From Actinomycetota bacterium (lineage in GTDB: Bacteria > Actinomycetota > Thermoleophilia > Gaiellales > Gaiellaceae), in NCBI GenBank assembly GCA_947507735.1, contig CANNRA010000004.1:1-32658 (forward strand): a stretch of DNA of 32,658 bases. Reading direction: 5' to 3'. Positions 1-7,642 of the stretch are shown here, piece by piece. How positions within the stretch are numbered: position 1 is the first letter of the stretch; every line of letters begins with the position of its first letter. A program made the position numbers and the translations under genes. Below the pieces are notes generated by a model. The model saw nothing but the letters and a program-made list of their open reading frames with translations, made no database searches and was not told where the DNA came from.

Positions 1-825
1 CATCGCCTGCTCGCCGGTGCTGTCGAGGCCGCTCAGCGTGTCCTCGTCGGGGGCACGCGCGGCTGCCGCTGCCGGGATGATCGCGGTCTGCTCGGCGGCG
101 GTTGAGGCGGTGTCGGCGGCGACCGTCTCGAACAGGACACAGGTGATGTTGTCCTCGCCGCCCCCGGCGTTTGCGGCGGCGATCAGGGCACGGGTGGCAG
201 CCTGCAGGTCGTCGCGGCTGTGCAGGAGGATCGCGCGCAGCTGCTCGTTGCCGACCATCGTCGTCAGGCCGTCGGAGCACAGCAGGTAGAGGTCGCCCGG
301 CTCGGAGGTAACCTCGAAGGTGTCGACCTCGACGTTGAGGTCGGTGCCGAGCGCGCGCGTGATGACAGCACGCTGCGGGTGGCCCTCCGCCTCCTCGGGC
401 GAGATCTGGCCGATGCGCACCAGCTCGGCGACCAGCGAGTGGTCGGGCGTGAGCTGCTCGATCGCGCCGCCGCGCAGCCGGTAGGCGCGCGAGTCGCCCA
501 CGTGGCCAATCTGCAGGCGGCCGTCCTTGCGGGCCAGCACCGCCGTGACGGTGGTGCCCATGCCCGAGGCGGCCGCGTCGATGCGCGAGCGCTCGTGGAT
601 GCGCCGGTTGCCCTCGAGAATCGCCTCGACCAGGTCGATCGGGCCGCCGCGGTGCACCGCCTCCTCGAGCGCCGTCGCGGCGAGCCGCGAGGCGAGCTCG
701 CCGGCCAGGGCGCCGCCCATGCCGTCGCACACCGCGAACAGCGGCGGCTCGTGGACGAACGAGTCCTCGTTGCCGCGCCGGCGACGGCCGGCGTCGCTGA
801 GCGCTGCGCTACGGCCGACGCTCAC
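1..825 (-). CDS. pstP: PP2C-family Ser/Thr protein phosphatase (partial, 3' end outside window)
   Basis: Metal-dependent protein phosphatase that would reverse phosphorylation by Ser/Thr kinases such as the one at the head of this operon. Translating from the GTG at 825 gives an open frame of 275 codons to the window edge. It has the PP2C hallmarks in order: RRRRGNEDSF (residues 14-23), FAVCDGMGGA (30-39) with Asp34 as a metal ligand, HVGDSRAYRL in the middle, LLCSDGLT, and GGGEDNITCVLF near residue 220. This covers essentially the whole catalytic domain. What follows is a Thr/Ala-rich juxtamembrane stretch. In actinobacterial PstP a single membrane helix and an extracellular tail come next, but these are not visible here. 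The GTG overlaps the FhaB stop codon (GTGA), so translation is probably coupled. The symbol rests on domain and context; family assignment is secure. Confidence 0.93.
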   Translation of the reverse strand, partial: MSVGRSAALSDAGRRRRGNEDSFVHEPPLFAVCDGMGGALAGELASRLAATALEEAVHRGGPIDLVEAILEGNRRIHERSRIDAAASGMGTTVTAVLARKDGRLQIGHVGDSRAYRLRGGAIEQLTPDHSLVAELVRIGQISPEEAEGHPQRAVITRALGTDLNVEVDTFEVTSEPGDLYLLCSDGLTTMVGNEQLRAILLHSRDDLQAATRALIAAANAGGGEDNITCVLFETVAADTASTAAEQTAIIPAAAAARAPDEDTLSGLDSTGEQAM

Positions 826-1337
826 GGCTCGAACCTGAACTCCGTCTCGCCGACGCGCACCAGGTCGCCCGGCTCCAGACGTACGGCGCCGGTCAGCAGG
901 ATGCTGTTGACGAAGGTGCCGTTGGTCGAGCCGACGTCCTCGAGCCAGACGCCGTCGGGCCGCGGATCAAGGCGCGCGTGCAGGGTCGAGGCGAACTGGT
1001 CGCCGGGCAGCACGAGGTCGTTCTCGTTGGCGCGGCCGATCGTCATCGGCACGTTGCCGATCGAGCGCAGCGAGCCGGGCTCCAGCGTCGGGCTGTCCGA
1101 GACGACGAGCTTGCCGGCCGGCAGCAGCGTCGCGTTCGCCAGCAGGCGACGCGCCTCCAGCGGCGACAGGATCATGCTCTCCTGGCCGACCCCGCCATAG
1201 CCCGGCTTCGCCTCGCGCGTGGCCGCGCGCAGGATCCGCCAGATCACCAGATAGAGCAGGACGACGAAGGCGATCTTGAGAACGAGGAGGACGCTCTCGA
1301 CCGTCGCCGAGGCGACGAGCGACGGCGTGCCGATCAC
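822..1337 (-). CDS. fhaB: FhaB-like FHA-domain membrane protein
   Basis: Phosphothreonine-binding adaptor of 171 residues with one N-terminal membrane helix (about 13-35), a short basic linker and a C-terminal FHA domain (about 97-165). The FHA signature is clear: TIGRANENDLVL, then the ASTLHARL loop, then DVGSTNGTFVN. In mycobacterial FhaB the equivalent loop reads STRHARL as I recall it, so a Leu replaces the first Arg while the phosphate-contacting Ser and His remain. Family members dock on phosphorylated kinases and penicillin-binding proteins at the division site and pole. The start is GTG and overlaps the FhaA stop (GTGA). Its own stop overlaps the PP2C start. Length matches the family (about 155 residues in mycobacteria). 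Confidence 0.9.
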   Translation of the reverse strand: MIGTPSLVASATVESVLLVLKIAFVVLLYLVIWRILRAATREAKPGYGGVGQESMILSPLEARRLLANATLLPAGKLVVSDSPTLEPGSLRSIGNVPMTIGRANENDLVLPGDQFASTLHARLDPRPDGVWLEDVGSTNGTFVNSILLTGAVRLEPGDLVRVGETEFRFEP

Positions 1338-2236
1338 CGTTCCGACCGCTCGAAGACGAGCACGGTCGAGCCGAGCTCGATCCGGTCGCCGTTCTCGAGC
1401 TTGGCGCGGGACACGCGCGTGCCGTTCACCGACGTGCCGTTGGTGGAGCCGAGGTCAACGAGCCAGTGCTCGCCGTCCTCGAGGCGCACCTCGGCGTGGC
1501 GGCGGGAGACGTTGAGGTCGGCGACAACGATGTCGCAGTCCTTGGCGCGGCCCATCGCAACTGCTGGCTTGTCCAGCGCATGGCGGCCGCTCTCGCCGAC
1601 GAGCGCTGCGCCACCCTCGTGCGCGGGCGCTGCCGCGGGCTCGGGGGCCGGCGCGGGCGGCGTGTAGAGCATCGTGTCGCTCGACGGCGCGGCGGCAGGG
1701 ACGAGCGGCACGACGAGCGGCACGACAGGCGGCACGACGAGCGGCGGCGCTGCGACCTCGGCCGGTGCAAAGCCGCCGAAGACGTCGCTCTCGCTGCTCT
1801 CCAGCTCCGGGATCGGCGGCGGCAGCACGGGCTCGGCGCCGCGGCGTGGGCGCTCGGCGGTCCGCGAGGACTGCACCATGCGGGTTGCGATCCCGAAGTG
1901 GCCGAGCGGCAGGTCCTTGTCGGTGTCGATCGTCACGGTGGGCGGCGAGAGCAGCACGTAGCCCTCGCGGCGCGCGTGCTCGGCCAGGAAGTCCTGGAGC
2001 TCCAGCACCAGCGAGTCCTCGTAGTCGGCGAACTGGGTGCGATCGCCACTGCTCAGGAAGAGGGTGAACTCGTTTGGCGCGTACGTCCGCGAGACCGAGG
2101 CCATGCGATGGTCGTCCATCTCCTTCGTCAGCTTGCGCGCCAGTTCAACCGGCTGGACATGCGTTCTGAAGGCGCGACCAAAAAGCCCCTCGAAGAGGCC
2201 CTCGATCTTCTGTTCAATAGTCCGAAGGACGCTCAT
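1334..2236 (-). CDS. fhaA: FhaA-like protein: DUF3662 plus FHA domain
   Basis: Cytoplasmic adaptor of 300 residues. Residues 1-115 form the DUF3662 domain, recognisable by HVQPVELARKL and the segment ending in GHFGIATRMV. A Pro/Val/Ala-rich linker (about 120-210) follows, then a C-terminal FHA domain with MGRAKDCDIVVADLNVSRRH and DLGSTNGTSVNG. In mycobacteria FhaA binds phosphorylated pseudokinase MviN and restrains peptidoglycan synthesis; that role is inferred here from homology. I chose the ATG at 2236 rather than the GTG one codon upstream because family members begin MxVLxxxExxLEG. It lies 20 bp after the kinase stop and overlaps fhaB by four bases, so it belongs to one operon. The linker is encoded partly by a 12-nt tandem repeat. 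Confidence 0.92.
   Translation of the reverse strand: MSVLRTIEQKIEGLFEGLFGRAFRTHVQPVELARKLTKEMDDHRMASVSRTYAPNEFTLFLSSGDRTQFADYEDSLVLELQDFLAEHARREGYVLLSPPTVTIDTDKDLPLGHFGIATRMVQSSRTAERPRRGAEPVLPPPIPELESSESDVFGGFAPAEVAAPPLVVPPVVPLVVPLVPAAAPSSDTMLYTPPAPAPEPAAAPAHEGGAALVGESGRHALDKPAVAMGRAKDCDIVVADLNVSRRHAEVRLEDGEHWLVDLGSTNGTSVNGTRVSRAKLENGDRIELGSTVLVFERSER
1700..1747 (+). repeat. 12-nt tandem repeat inside fhaA
   Basis: About four copies of a GACGAGCGGCAC unit, one with a GACAGG variant. It lies in frame within fhaA and encodes the repetitive Val/Pro/Leu part of the linker on the minus strand. Because the unit is a multiple of three, copy-number change would lengthen or shorten the linker without a frameshift. 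Confidence 0.75.
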
Positions 2237-2256
2237 CACCAGCTTCTACAGGGCAT

Positions 2257-4098
2257 TCACGAGTGTAGCTGGGGGTTTCGGCGCGGTGCCGCTGCGCGCT
2301 CGCGGAGCCTGCGCCAGGGAACGAGCGGCCCGGCAATCGTGGCGCTGACGAGGAAGGCGGAGGCGACGAGCGGCAGCGATGCGGTGCCCCGTACGGGAGC
2401 CACGGTCAGACCGGCGAGCACGAGGCCGAATCCGGTGAGCCACCGGCCGCTGCGCCCGCGCAGGAAGGGTAGGGCCGCAGCGGCCGCGGCCAGCACGACG
2501 GCCTCGGCAGCGATCGCGGGCCGGTGCTCCAGCACCTGCGCCAGCGCGCGCAGCACGGTTAGCGGCTGCAGGACGTTGTTGATGCCGAGCCCGGCGAGCG
2601 GTGCGACGCCGAACGGCAACGCGTTCCCCACCAGGCCGCAGGCGAGCACGCCCCCGAGCACGAGCGTCACGGCGAGCGCGATCCGGCGTGGCAGCGAGCG
2701 AACATGCAGCACTGCGAGCGGCACCAGGCCGAGCAGCGAGACCGCGCCAAGCACGGGCGCCAGCGCGATCAGCAGGCCCTCGGCGGGGCGGCGACGGAAG
2801 GCGAACAGCCACACGGCGGCGAACGCGGCCCAGGCAGCACCTGCACCGAAGGCGATGTTGCCGAGCGGCAGGATCGGCACGGCGAGCGCGAAGGCGAAGG
2901 CCCAGCCCGGCAGCGTCAGGCCGAGGACGGCGGCGACAAGCGCTGCGAGTGGCGCCCCGCCCGTCGGGAAGAAGGGGATCGTGGCGGCGGCCCAGCCGGC
3001 GAGCAGCGCTGCCAGCCCGGCGATCGCTAGCCGCTCGTTGGCGGGGCGCGCGAGCGTCGGGGCCGAGAGGCGAGGGGTGGCGATGACGCGGCGCGGGGCC
3101 TTGCTGCGCGGGCGCTGCGGCCGGTCGCCGCCGGAGCCGTTCCCGTCGTCGTTGCCGCCACCGCCACCGCCACCGCCAGTGCCACGGCGGCGCTTCGGCT
3201 GCTCCTTGCGACGCGGCCGGTCGGGGCGCTCACGGGTGCGCTCCGGCTTGCGGGAGCGGTTGCTCGTGGTGTGGCGTGGCGCAGCGCGCAGGGCGGCGGC
3301 GAGCGCCTCGGCGGAGGGGCGGTCGGCCGGATCGAGCGAGAGGGCGCTATCGACGAGCGAGAGCAGTTGCTTCGGCAGGTCGGGACGCTGGCCGCCGAGC
3401 GGCTCGGCGCCGATGCGAATGCCGCGCGCGGTGTCGAGCAGCGAGCCCTTCCAGAACGGGTGCTGGCCGGCGAGCGCCTCCCAGAGCAGGACGCCGATCG
3501 CCCAGATGTCGGCGGGCGGGCCGCCCTTGTGGCCGCGTAGCCGCTCCGGCGAGATGTACGCGAGCGTGCCGGGGACGTCGCCGTGGGCGGTGAGCGTCTC
3601 CTCCTCGGCCACCAGCGCGAGGCCGAAGTCGAGCAGCTTCGCGTGGATGCCGCCATGGCCCTCGGCGAGCATGATGTTCGACGGCTTGACGTCGCGGTGG
3701 ACGATGCCGGAGCCGTGGGCGTGCGCCAGCGCGTCGAGGATCTGGGCCGCGGCCTCGATTGCCTCGCCGTCGCGCAGTTGGCCGTTACGGATCGCGTCGC
3801 GCAGCGTGCCGCCGGCGATGTACTCGTAGGCGATGTAGACGTGCCCCGGGTCGCGCCCCAGGGCGTAGGCGCGCAGCACGTGGGGGTGGCGCAACTGTGC
3901 GGCGGCGCGTGCTTCGCGCTCGGCCCGCTCGCCTGCCCGTCCCTCGCGGGCGACGATCTTGAGCGCCACCTCGCGGCCGGTCGGTTCGTGCACCGCGAGC
4001 CACACCGATCCCGAGCCGCCAGAGCCGAGCGGGCGCAGGGGCCGATAGGCGCCGAGGACGAGGTTGGTGGTCGGAAGTGCTTCTGCTGCTGCGCCCAT
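2257..4098 (-). CDS. Ser/Thr protein kinase with multi-pass membrane C-terminus
   Basis: Hanks-type kinase of 613 residues, first gene of the kinase-fhaA-fhaB-PP2C operon. Catalytic elements are intact: glycine loop LGSGGSGSV (24-32), ATP-anchoring Lys47, helix-C Glu62, catalytic loop HRDVKPSN (134-141), DFG (157-159) and GTLAYISPERL (177-187). After about residue 275 comes a strongly basic, glycine-rich linker (to about 355, with eight consecutive Gly). Roughly eight hydrophobic segments follow between 357 and 592. It has no PASTA repeats, unlike PknB, and not the single-helix layout of PknA. The membrane part resembles no ligand domain I recognise. The ATG at 4098 begins just before the kinase fold; no strong ribosome-binding site stands directly before it. 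Kinase activity is very likely; what the membrane part senses is unknown. Confidence 0.93.
   Translation of the reverse strand: MGAAAEALPTTNLVLGAYRPLRPLGSGGSGSVWLAVHEPTGREVALKIVAREGRAGERAEREARAAAQLRHPHVLRAYALGRDPGHVYIAYEYIAGGTLRDAIRNGQLRDGEAIEAAAQILDALAHAHGSGIVHRDVKPSNIMLAEGHGGIHAKLLDFGLALVAEEETLTAHGDVPGTLAYISPERLRGHKGGPPADIWAIGVLLWEALAGQHPFWKGSLLDTARGIRIGAEPLGGQRPDLPKQLLSLVDSALSLDPADRPSAEALAAALRAAPRHTTSNRSRKPERTRERPDRPRRKEQPKRRRGTGGGGGGGGNDDGNGSGGDRPQRPRSKAPRRVIATPRLSAPTLARPANERLAIAGLAALLAGWAAATIPFFPTGGAPLAALVAAVLGLTLPGWAFAFALAVPILPLGNIAFGAGAAWAAFAAVWLFAFRRRPAEGLLIALAPVLGAVSLLGLVPLAVLHVRSLPRRIALAVTLVLGGVLACGLVGNALPFGVAPLAGLGINNVLQPLTVLRALAQVLEHRPAIAAEAVVLAAAAAALPFLRGRSGRWLTGFGLVLAGLTVAPVRGTASLPLVASAFLVSATIAGPLVPWRRLRERAAAPRRNPQLHS
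3154..3178 (+). repeat. 6-nt CCGCCA tandem repeat in kinase linker
   Basis: Four perfect CCGCCA units in tandem code, on the minus strand, for the polyglycine run that separates the kinase domain from the membrane segments. In-frame slippage would alter linker length only. Confidence 0.7.
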
Positions 4099-4155
4099 CT
4101 GAGTGGAAGGTTTGGACGACGGGGGGGAAACTCCTTTCGCCGTGTTGAAACGCGG

Positions 4156-4161
4156 TAGACT
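4156..4161 (+). promoter_or_regulatory. Putative -10 box (TAGACT)
   Basis: TAGACT fits the TANNNT -10 pattern and sits 20 nt before the ATG at 4182, in the 83-bp divergent gap after the kinase gene. No convincing -35 hexamer is visible. Confidence 0.4.
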
Positions 4162-4181
4162 GGGCCAGGCTTCCAGCCCTT

Positions 4182-5330
4182 ATGAATCGCGACGACGACG
4201 ACGACATCGAGTTCGACTTCTTCGCGGAGCCCGAAACCCGCGAGGCCCAGCCGAGCGAGCGAGGCTTCCGTGGCGGTCAGGCACCCCGCGAGGGCGGGCC
4301 GCGCCGCCCGTCCGCTCCATCGACGCCGCTGCTGCGCCTGCTCGGCCTGATCGGCTTCGCGATCCTGATCGTCGTGCTGCTCATCCTCTGGGTGTCCAGC
4401 TGCGGCGGCACGAGCAAGACGTCGGTGTACCGCAGCTACATGGCGAAGGTCGGCGTCGTCGGCACGGCCTCGGCGAAGGTTGGCAACCAGCTGATGGCAG
4501 CGCTCAACACTGCTGGCATCAAGTCCAGCGATCTCGACCCGAAGGTGCACAACCTCGCGCAGCAGGAGCAGCAGCGCCTGGCGACCGTGGAGCTCGTCAA
4601 GCCCCCCAAGGAGCTCATCGAGGAGCACGCGATGCTGCTCGAGGCCTTGCAGCTGCGCGTTGCCGGCCTCCAGGGGATCGCCACCGTCTTCCACGGCAAC
4701 CCGGTTGCGAAGGATCGCACCGCCACGGCCAACAGCCTCGCGGTCGCGTCGCAGCGTCTTGTCGCCGCCGACGTCGTATGGGCCGATCTCTTCAAGGCCG
4801 CCGCCGACACCGAACTGCAGCGCCAGGCGATCGTCGGCGTCACGGTGCCGCAGTCGAACCTGCTGGCCGGCAACGATCTCGGCAGCTCGCGCACGTGGGT
4901 GCCGGTGCTGCAGCGCATCCAGGGTGCCTCGACCGGCGGCTCCACCGCCACCGCGGCAGGCCTGCACGGGATGGGCCTCGTCGCGGTCAAGGTGCTCCCG
5001 TCCGGCACGCTGCTCGCGCCCGGCACCGAGACGACGATCGTCGCCAAGACTGATCTCGGCTTCGAGGTCACGGTCCTGGACACGGGTGAGAGCCAGGAGG
5101 TGCAGGTCAACGTGACCCTCACCATCCTCCAGTCGCCGACGCCGATCGTGAAGAAGGCTGTCATCGACCAGATCAACCCGGGCGAGCAGAAGACGATCAC
5201 CTTCTCCGATCTCGGGCCGGTCCAGTTTGCCACCAAGACCTCCGTGAAGGTCGATGTCCAGCCGGTGCCCGGCGAGCAGTCGACGGCGAACAACTCGGCC
5301 GAGTTCCCGGTCATCTTCTCGCTCGGCTAG
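4182..5330 (+). CDS. Membrane-anchored protein with CARDB-like C-terminus
   Basis: Protein of 382 residues, no function recognised. The N-terminus is acidic (five consecutive Asp at residues 4-8), followed by a Pro/Arg-rich stretch and one hydrophobic segment (about 50-72) that ends in VSSCGG with Cys74. This reads as a type II anchor. The VSSC sequence resembles a lipobox, but the roughly 70-residue cytoplasmic lead makes a lipoprotein less likely. Residues 80-235 are mostly helical in appearance (many Ala, Leu, Gln, Glu). Residues 250-382 look like a beta-sandwich: FEVTVLDTGESQEVQVNVTLTI and a later alternating segment resemble CARDB adhesion-type folds. Divergent from the kinase operon and five nt upstream of a DUF4446 gene, so probably co-transcribed with it. 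A cell-wall role is conjecture. Confidence 0.85.
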   Translation: MNRDDDDDIEFDFFAEPETREAQPSERGFRGGQAPREGGPRRPSAPSTPLLRLLGLIGFAILIVVLLILWVSSCGGTSKTSVYRSYMAKVGVVGTASAKVGNQLMAALNTAGIKSSDLDPKVHNLAQQEQQRLATVELVKPPKELIEEHAMLLEALQLRVAGLQGIATVFHGNPVAKDRTATANSLAVASQRLVAADVVWADLFKAAADTELQRQAIVGVTVPQSNLLAGNDLGSSRTWVPVLQRIQGASTGGSTATAAGLHGMGLVAVKVLPSGTLLAPGTETTIVAKTDLGFEVTVLDTGESQEVQVNVTLTILQSPTPIVKKAVIDQINPGEQKTITFSDLGPVQFATKTSVKVDVQPVPGEQSTANNSAEFPVIFSLG

Positions 5331-5334
5331 GCCT

Positions 5335-5823
5335 GTGCTGGCCTTCCTCTCGTCGGGTGTCGCGGCCTGGGTCGCGGTGAGTGCTGCGGTCGCTGCTGGC
5401 GTATCGCTGGTGCTGGCTGCCTGGTTCGCCACCCGGATCCGCTCGATCCGCGCTGGCCAGAAGGTGCTGCTCGGCGGCGGCAAGGGCGACCTGATCGACT
5501 TCGCCGTGTCGCTGCAGGCGCGCATCGACGACCTGCATCGTGCCGTGGACGAGGTCGCGGCCGGCCTCTCGCGCGTCGACCGCCGTGTGGACGGCTCGCT
5601 GTCGAACGTGGCCGTGCTGCGCTACGACGCCTACGAGGACACGGGCGGCCAGCTCTCCGCGTCGGTGGCACTGCTCGACGGCGCGCGCACCGGCCTCGTG
5701 CTGACGGCGATCCAGGGCCGCGACCACGCGCGCATCTACGTCAAGAAGCTGGATCACGGCCGTGCCACGATCGCGCTCTCCCCCGAGGAGATCGAGGCGG
5801 TCGAGCGCGCAATGACGCCGTAA
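5335..5823 (+). CDS. DUF4446 family membrane protein
   Basis: Protein of 162 residues of unknown function. One N-terminal membrane helix (about 7-30) leads into a heptad-rich segment (DLIDFAVSLQARIDDLHRAV, about 50-70) likely to form a coiled coil. The conserved DUF4446 core follows: NVAVLRYDAYEDTGGQLSASVALLD, then TAIQGRDHARIYVKKL and a final LSPEEIEAVERA helix. I chose the GTG at 5335, five nt after the upstream stop, because it starts just before the hydrophobic segment and no other start is better placed. Function is unassigned in the family; the tight spacing suggests it works with, or is at least expressed with, the anchored protein upstream. Confidence 0.88.
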   Translation: MLAFLSSGVAAWVAVSAAVAAGVSLVLAAWFATRIRSIRAGQKVLLGGGKGDLIDFAVSLQARIDDLHRAVDEVAAGLSRVDRRVDGSLSNVAVLRYDAYEDTGGQLSASVALLDGARTGLVLTAIQGRDHARIYVKKLDHGRATIALSPEEIEAVERAMTP

Positions 5824-5880
5824 CCCCACCTTCACCGTTGCTGCACCGGGGCGTGACGCTGCTGCACCCGCCCCGCCCGT

Positions 5881-5886
5881 TACACT
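5881..5886 (+). promoter_or_regulatory. Putative -10 box, leaderless start (TACACT)
   Basis: TACACT ends eight nt before the GTG at 5895. Transcription starting about seven nt downstream would begin at the start codon, giving a leaderless mRNA; no ribosome-binding site is visible. Confidence 0.5.
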
Positions 5887-5894
5887 CGCGATTC

Positions 5895-6431
5895 GTGGAC
5901 CATGTGCTCGTCCTCAACGCGAGCTTCGAGCCACTCAACGTGTGCTCGGTTCGGCGTGCGCACGTTCTCTTGCACAAGCGCAAGGCTGAGCTGCTGGAGA
6001 CGCTCGAACGTCCGCTTCGCTCGGCGGCCGGCTCGCACCCGTGGCCGCTCGTGATCCGGCTGCTCGACTACGTGCGGGTGCCGCGCTCCTCCTCGCGCAA
6101 GATCTCGCGGCGGGCGCTGTTCGCCCGCGACGGCTGGCGCTGCGTCTACTGCGGGACGGCGGCGGGCCGGATGACGCTCGACCACGTGGTGCCGCGCAGC
6201 AAGGGTGGCCGGTCGGAGTGGGACAACGTCGTCACGGCGTGTGCCCCGTGCAACCTGCGCAAGGGCGACCGGCCGCTGGAGACGACCGGAATGACGATGC
6301 GCATCCCGCCGCGGCCACCGCAGCCTGTGCTGTTCATCCGCCTGGCGGCGCCGACGGTGCCGCAGAGCTGGAAGCCGTACCTCGGCGAGGGCGCGCTCGG
6401 TGCGCTCGCCGCCCAGGTCGCTGCGGCTTGA
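5895..6431 (+). CDS. HNH endonuclease family protein
   Basis: Stand-alone HNH protein of 178 residues. It opens with HVLVLNASFEPLNV, typical of a widely conserved HNH subfamily in actinobacteria and cyanobacteria. The nuclease motif lies at about 78-121: RDGWRCVYCG (Cys83, Cys86), LDHVVPRSKGG (Asp96, His97), WDNVVTACAPCN (Asn111, Cys116, Cys119, Asn120). The two CxxC pairs would bind a structural zinc. I start it at the GTG at 5895, preceded by a well-placed TACACT box, rather than at an upstream in-frame codon, because the conserved family N-terminus begins there. Neighbours do not suggest restriction or a mobile element, so a DNA repair or housekeeping role is more plausible than defence; substrate unknown. 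Confidence 0.92.
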   Translation: MDHVLVLNASFEPLNVCSVRRAHVLLHKRKAELLETLERPLRSAAGSHPWPLVIRLLDYVRVPRSSSRKISRRALFARDGWRCVYCGTAAGRMTLDHVVPRSKGGRSEWDNVVTACAPCNLRKGDRPLETTGMTMRIPPRPPQPVLFIRLAAPTVPQSWKPYLGEGALGALAAQVAAA

Positions 6432-6451
6432 TCCCAGCCCGCCTGGTGGCG

Positions 6452-6457
6452 TAGGGT
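6452..6457 (+). promoter_or_regulatory. Putative -10 box for the thiolase-DUF35-MaoC operon (TAGGGT)
   Basis: TAGGGT lies 27 nt before the GTG at 6485. A strong Shine-Dalgarno sequence (AGGAGGGGG, 6471-6479) sits five nt before the start, so this mRNA is predicted to carry a leader. Confidence 0.4.
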
Positions 6458-6484
6458 CGTTCCACTCGGCAGGAGGGGGACAGG

Positions 6485-7639
6485 GTGGGCGCACAGCTGC
6501 GTGAGAAGGCCGCGATCGTCGGCATCGGCGAGACGGAGTACTCCAAGGAGTCGGGCCGCACGGAGCTCGCGCTCGCGTGCGAGGCGATCCGCAAGGCCGC
6601 CGACGACGCCGGCATCTCGGTGGGCGAGATCGACGGGCTCGTCCGCTACGACATGGATCCGGTGGACGAGGTGGCGCTGACCTCGTCGGCGGGCCTGCGC
6701 AACCTGCGCTGGATGAGCCACACCGGCTACGGCGGCACCGGCGGCAACGCGGTGATCGTCCACGCTGCTGCCGCGATCGCCGCGGGGCTCGCGACGACGG
6801 TGGTCTGCTACCGCTCGCTCAACGAGCGCTCCGGTGCCCGCTACGGCCAGGGATCGACCTGGATGAGCGAGAAGGTGGGCGGCTTCGAGCAGATGCAGAT
6901 GCCCTGGGGCCTGCTGACGCCGGCGCAGGCGTTCGGCATGTTCGCGCGCCGCCACATGATCGAGTACGGCTGGACGAGCGAGCAGTTCGGCGCGGTCGCC
7001 GTGGCGCTGCGCACGCACGGGTCGATGAACCCGCGCGCGATGATGCGCAAGCCGATCACCGTCGCCGACCACCAGGCGTCACGCATGATCGCCGACCCGC
7101 TGCACCTGCTGGACTGCTGCATCGAGAGCGACGGCGGCTGCGCCGTGATCGTCACCACGGCCGAGCGTGCCCGCTCGCTGCGCAAGCCGCCTGCCTGGAT
7201 CATGGGTGCCGCGCAGGGTTCAGGGACGCGCGCCCGCGGCATCATCTTCCGCGACGACCTCGCCACCACCGAGGCGCACTTCACCGCGAAGGACGTCTAC
7301 GCCTCGGCCGGGGTCGGCCCGGCTGACATCGACGCGGTGATGATCTACGACCACTTCACGCCGTTCATCCCGATGGCCCTGGAGGCATACGGTTTCTGCG
7401 GCCGCGGCGAGGGCGGCCCCTTCGTCGAGGATGGCCGCATCCACTTCGACGGCGAGCTGCCGGTGAACACGCACGGCGGCAACCACTCGGAGGCGTACAT
7501 CCACGGTCTGCCGCACATCATCGAGGCGACCCGCCAGCTGCGCGGTGAATCCAGCGCCCAGGTGCCGGGCTGCGAGGTCGTGCTGTCGTGCAGCGCGGTC
7601 GCCCAGCTCTCTGCCGCCGTGATCCTGAGGAAGGACTGA
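6485..7639 (+). CDS. Thiolase-fold protein, probable Ltp2-like acyl-CoA retro-aldolase
   Basis: Protein of 384 residues of the lipid-transfer-protein/thiolase family. It begins KAAIVGIGETEYS and carries the typical GGTGGNAV and NTHGGNHSEAYIHG motifs. The thiolase nucleophilic Cys is absent: the corresponding region reads SHTGYGGTGGN. Tyr288-x-His290 (YDHF) and Tyr338 (SEAYIHG) are present with the same 50-residue spacing as the catalytic Tyr294/His296/Tyr344 that I recall for the actinobacterial steroid side-chain aldolase Ltp2. The next gene encodes a DUF35 protein, the partner that Ltp2-type aldolases need, and then a MaoC hydratase follows. I therefore read it as a retro-aldolase that cleaves a beta-hydroxyacyl-CoA rather than a true thiolase. 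The substrate is not shown. GTG start with a strong ribosome-binding site. Confidence 0.87.
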   Translation: MGAQLREKAAIVGIGETEYSKESGRTELALACEAIRKAADDAGISVGEIDGLVRYDMDPVDEVALTSSAGLRNLRWMSHTGYGGTGGNAVIVHAAAAIAAGLATTVVCYRSLNERSGARYGQGSTWMSEKVGGFEQMQMPWGLLTPAQAFGMFARRHMIEYGWTSEQFGAVAVALRTHGSMNPRAMMRKPITVADHQASRMIADPLHLLDCCIESDGGCAVIVTTAERARSLRKPPAWIMGAAQGSGTRARGIIFRDDLATTEAHFTAKDVYASAGVGPADIDAVMIYDHFTPFIPMALEAYGFCGRGEGGPFVEDGRIHFDGELPVNTHGGNHSEAYIHGLPHIIEATRQLRGESSAQVPGCEVVLSCSAVAQLSAAVILRKD

Positions 7640-7642
7640 CCC

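Noticed and set aside
1466-3829. Open frame of 787 codons on the plus strand
   Set aside because: It is antisense to fhaA and the kinase, has an Arg/Ser/Ala-biased composition and no recognisable motif, while the minus-strand frames show clear domains. High G+C keeps such frames open.
5895-6431. HNH protein as part of a restriction or other defence system
   Set aside because: Neighbours are housekeeping or unknown membrane genes, and this HNH subfamily is broadly conserved. Nothing in the window supports defence.
6485-7639. Annotating this gene as a true thiolase/acetyl-CoA acetyltransferase
   Set aside because: The nucleophilic Cys and the C-terminal CxG motif of thiolases are absent, and the partner genes fit the retro-aldolase reading better.
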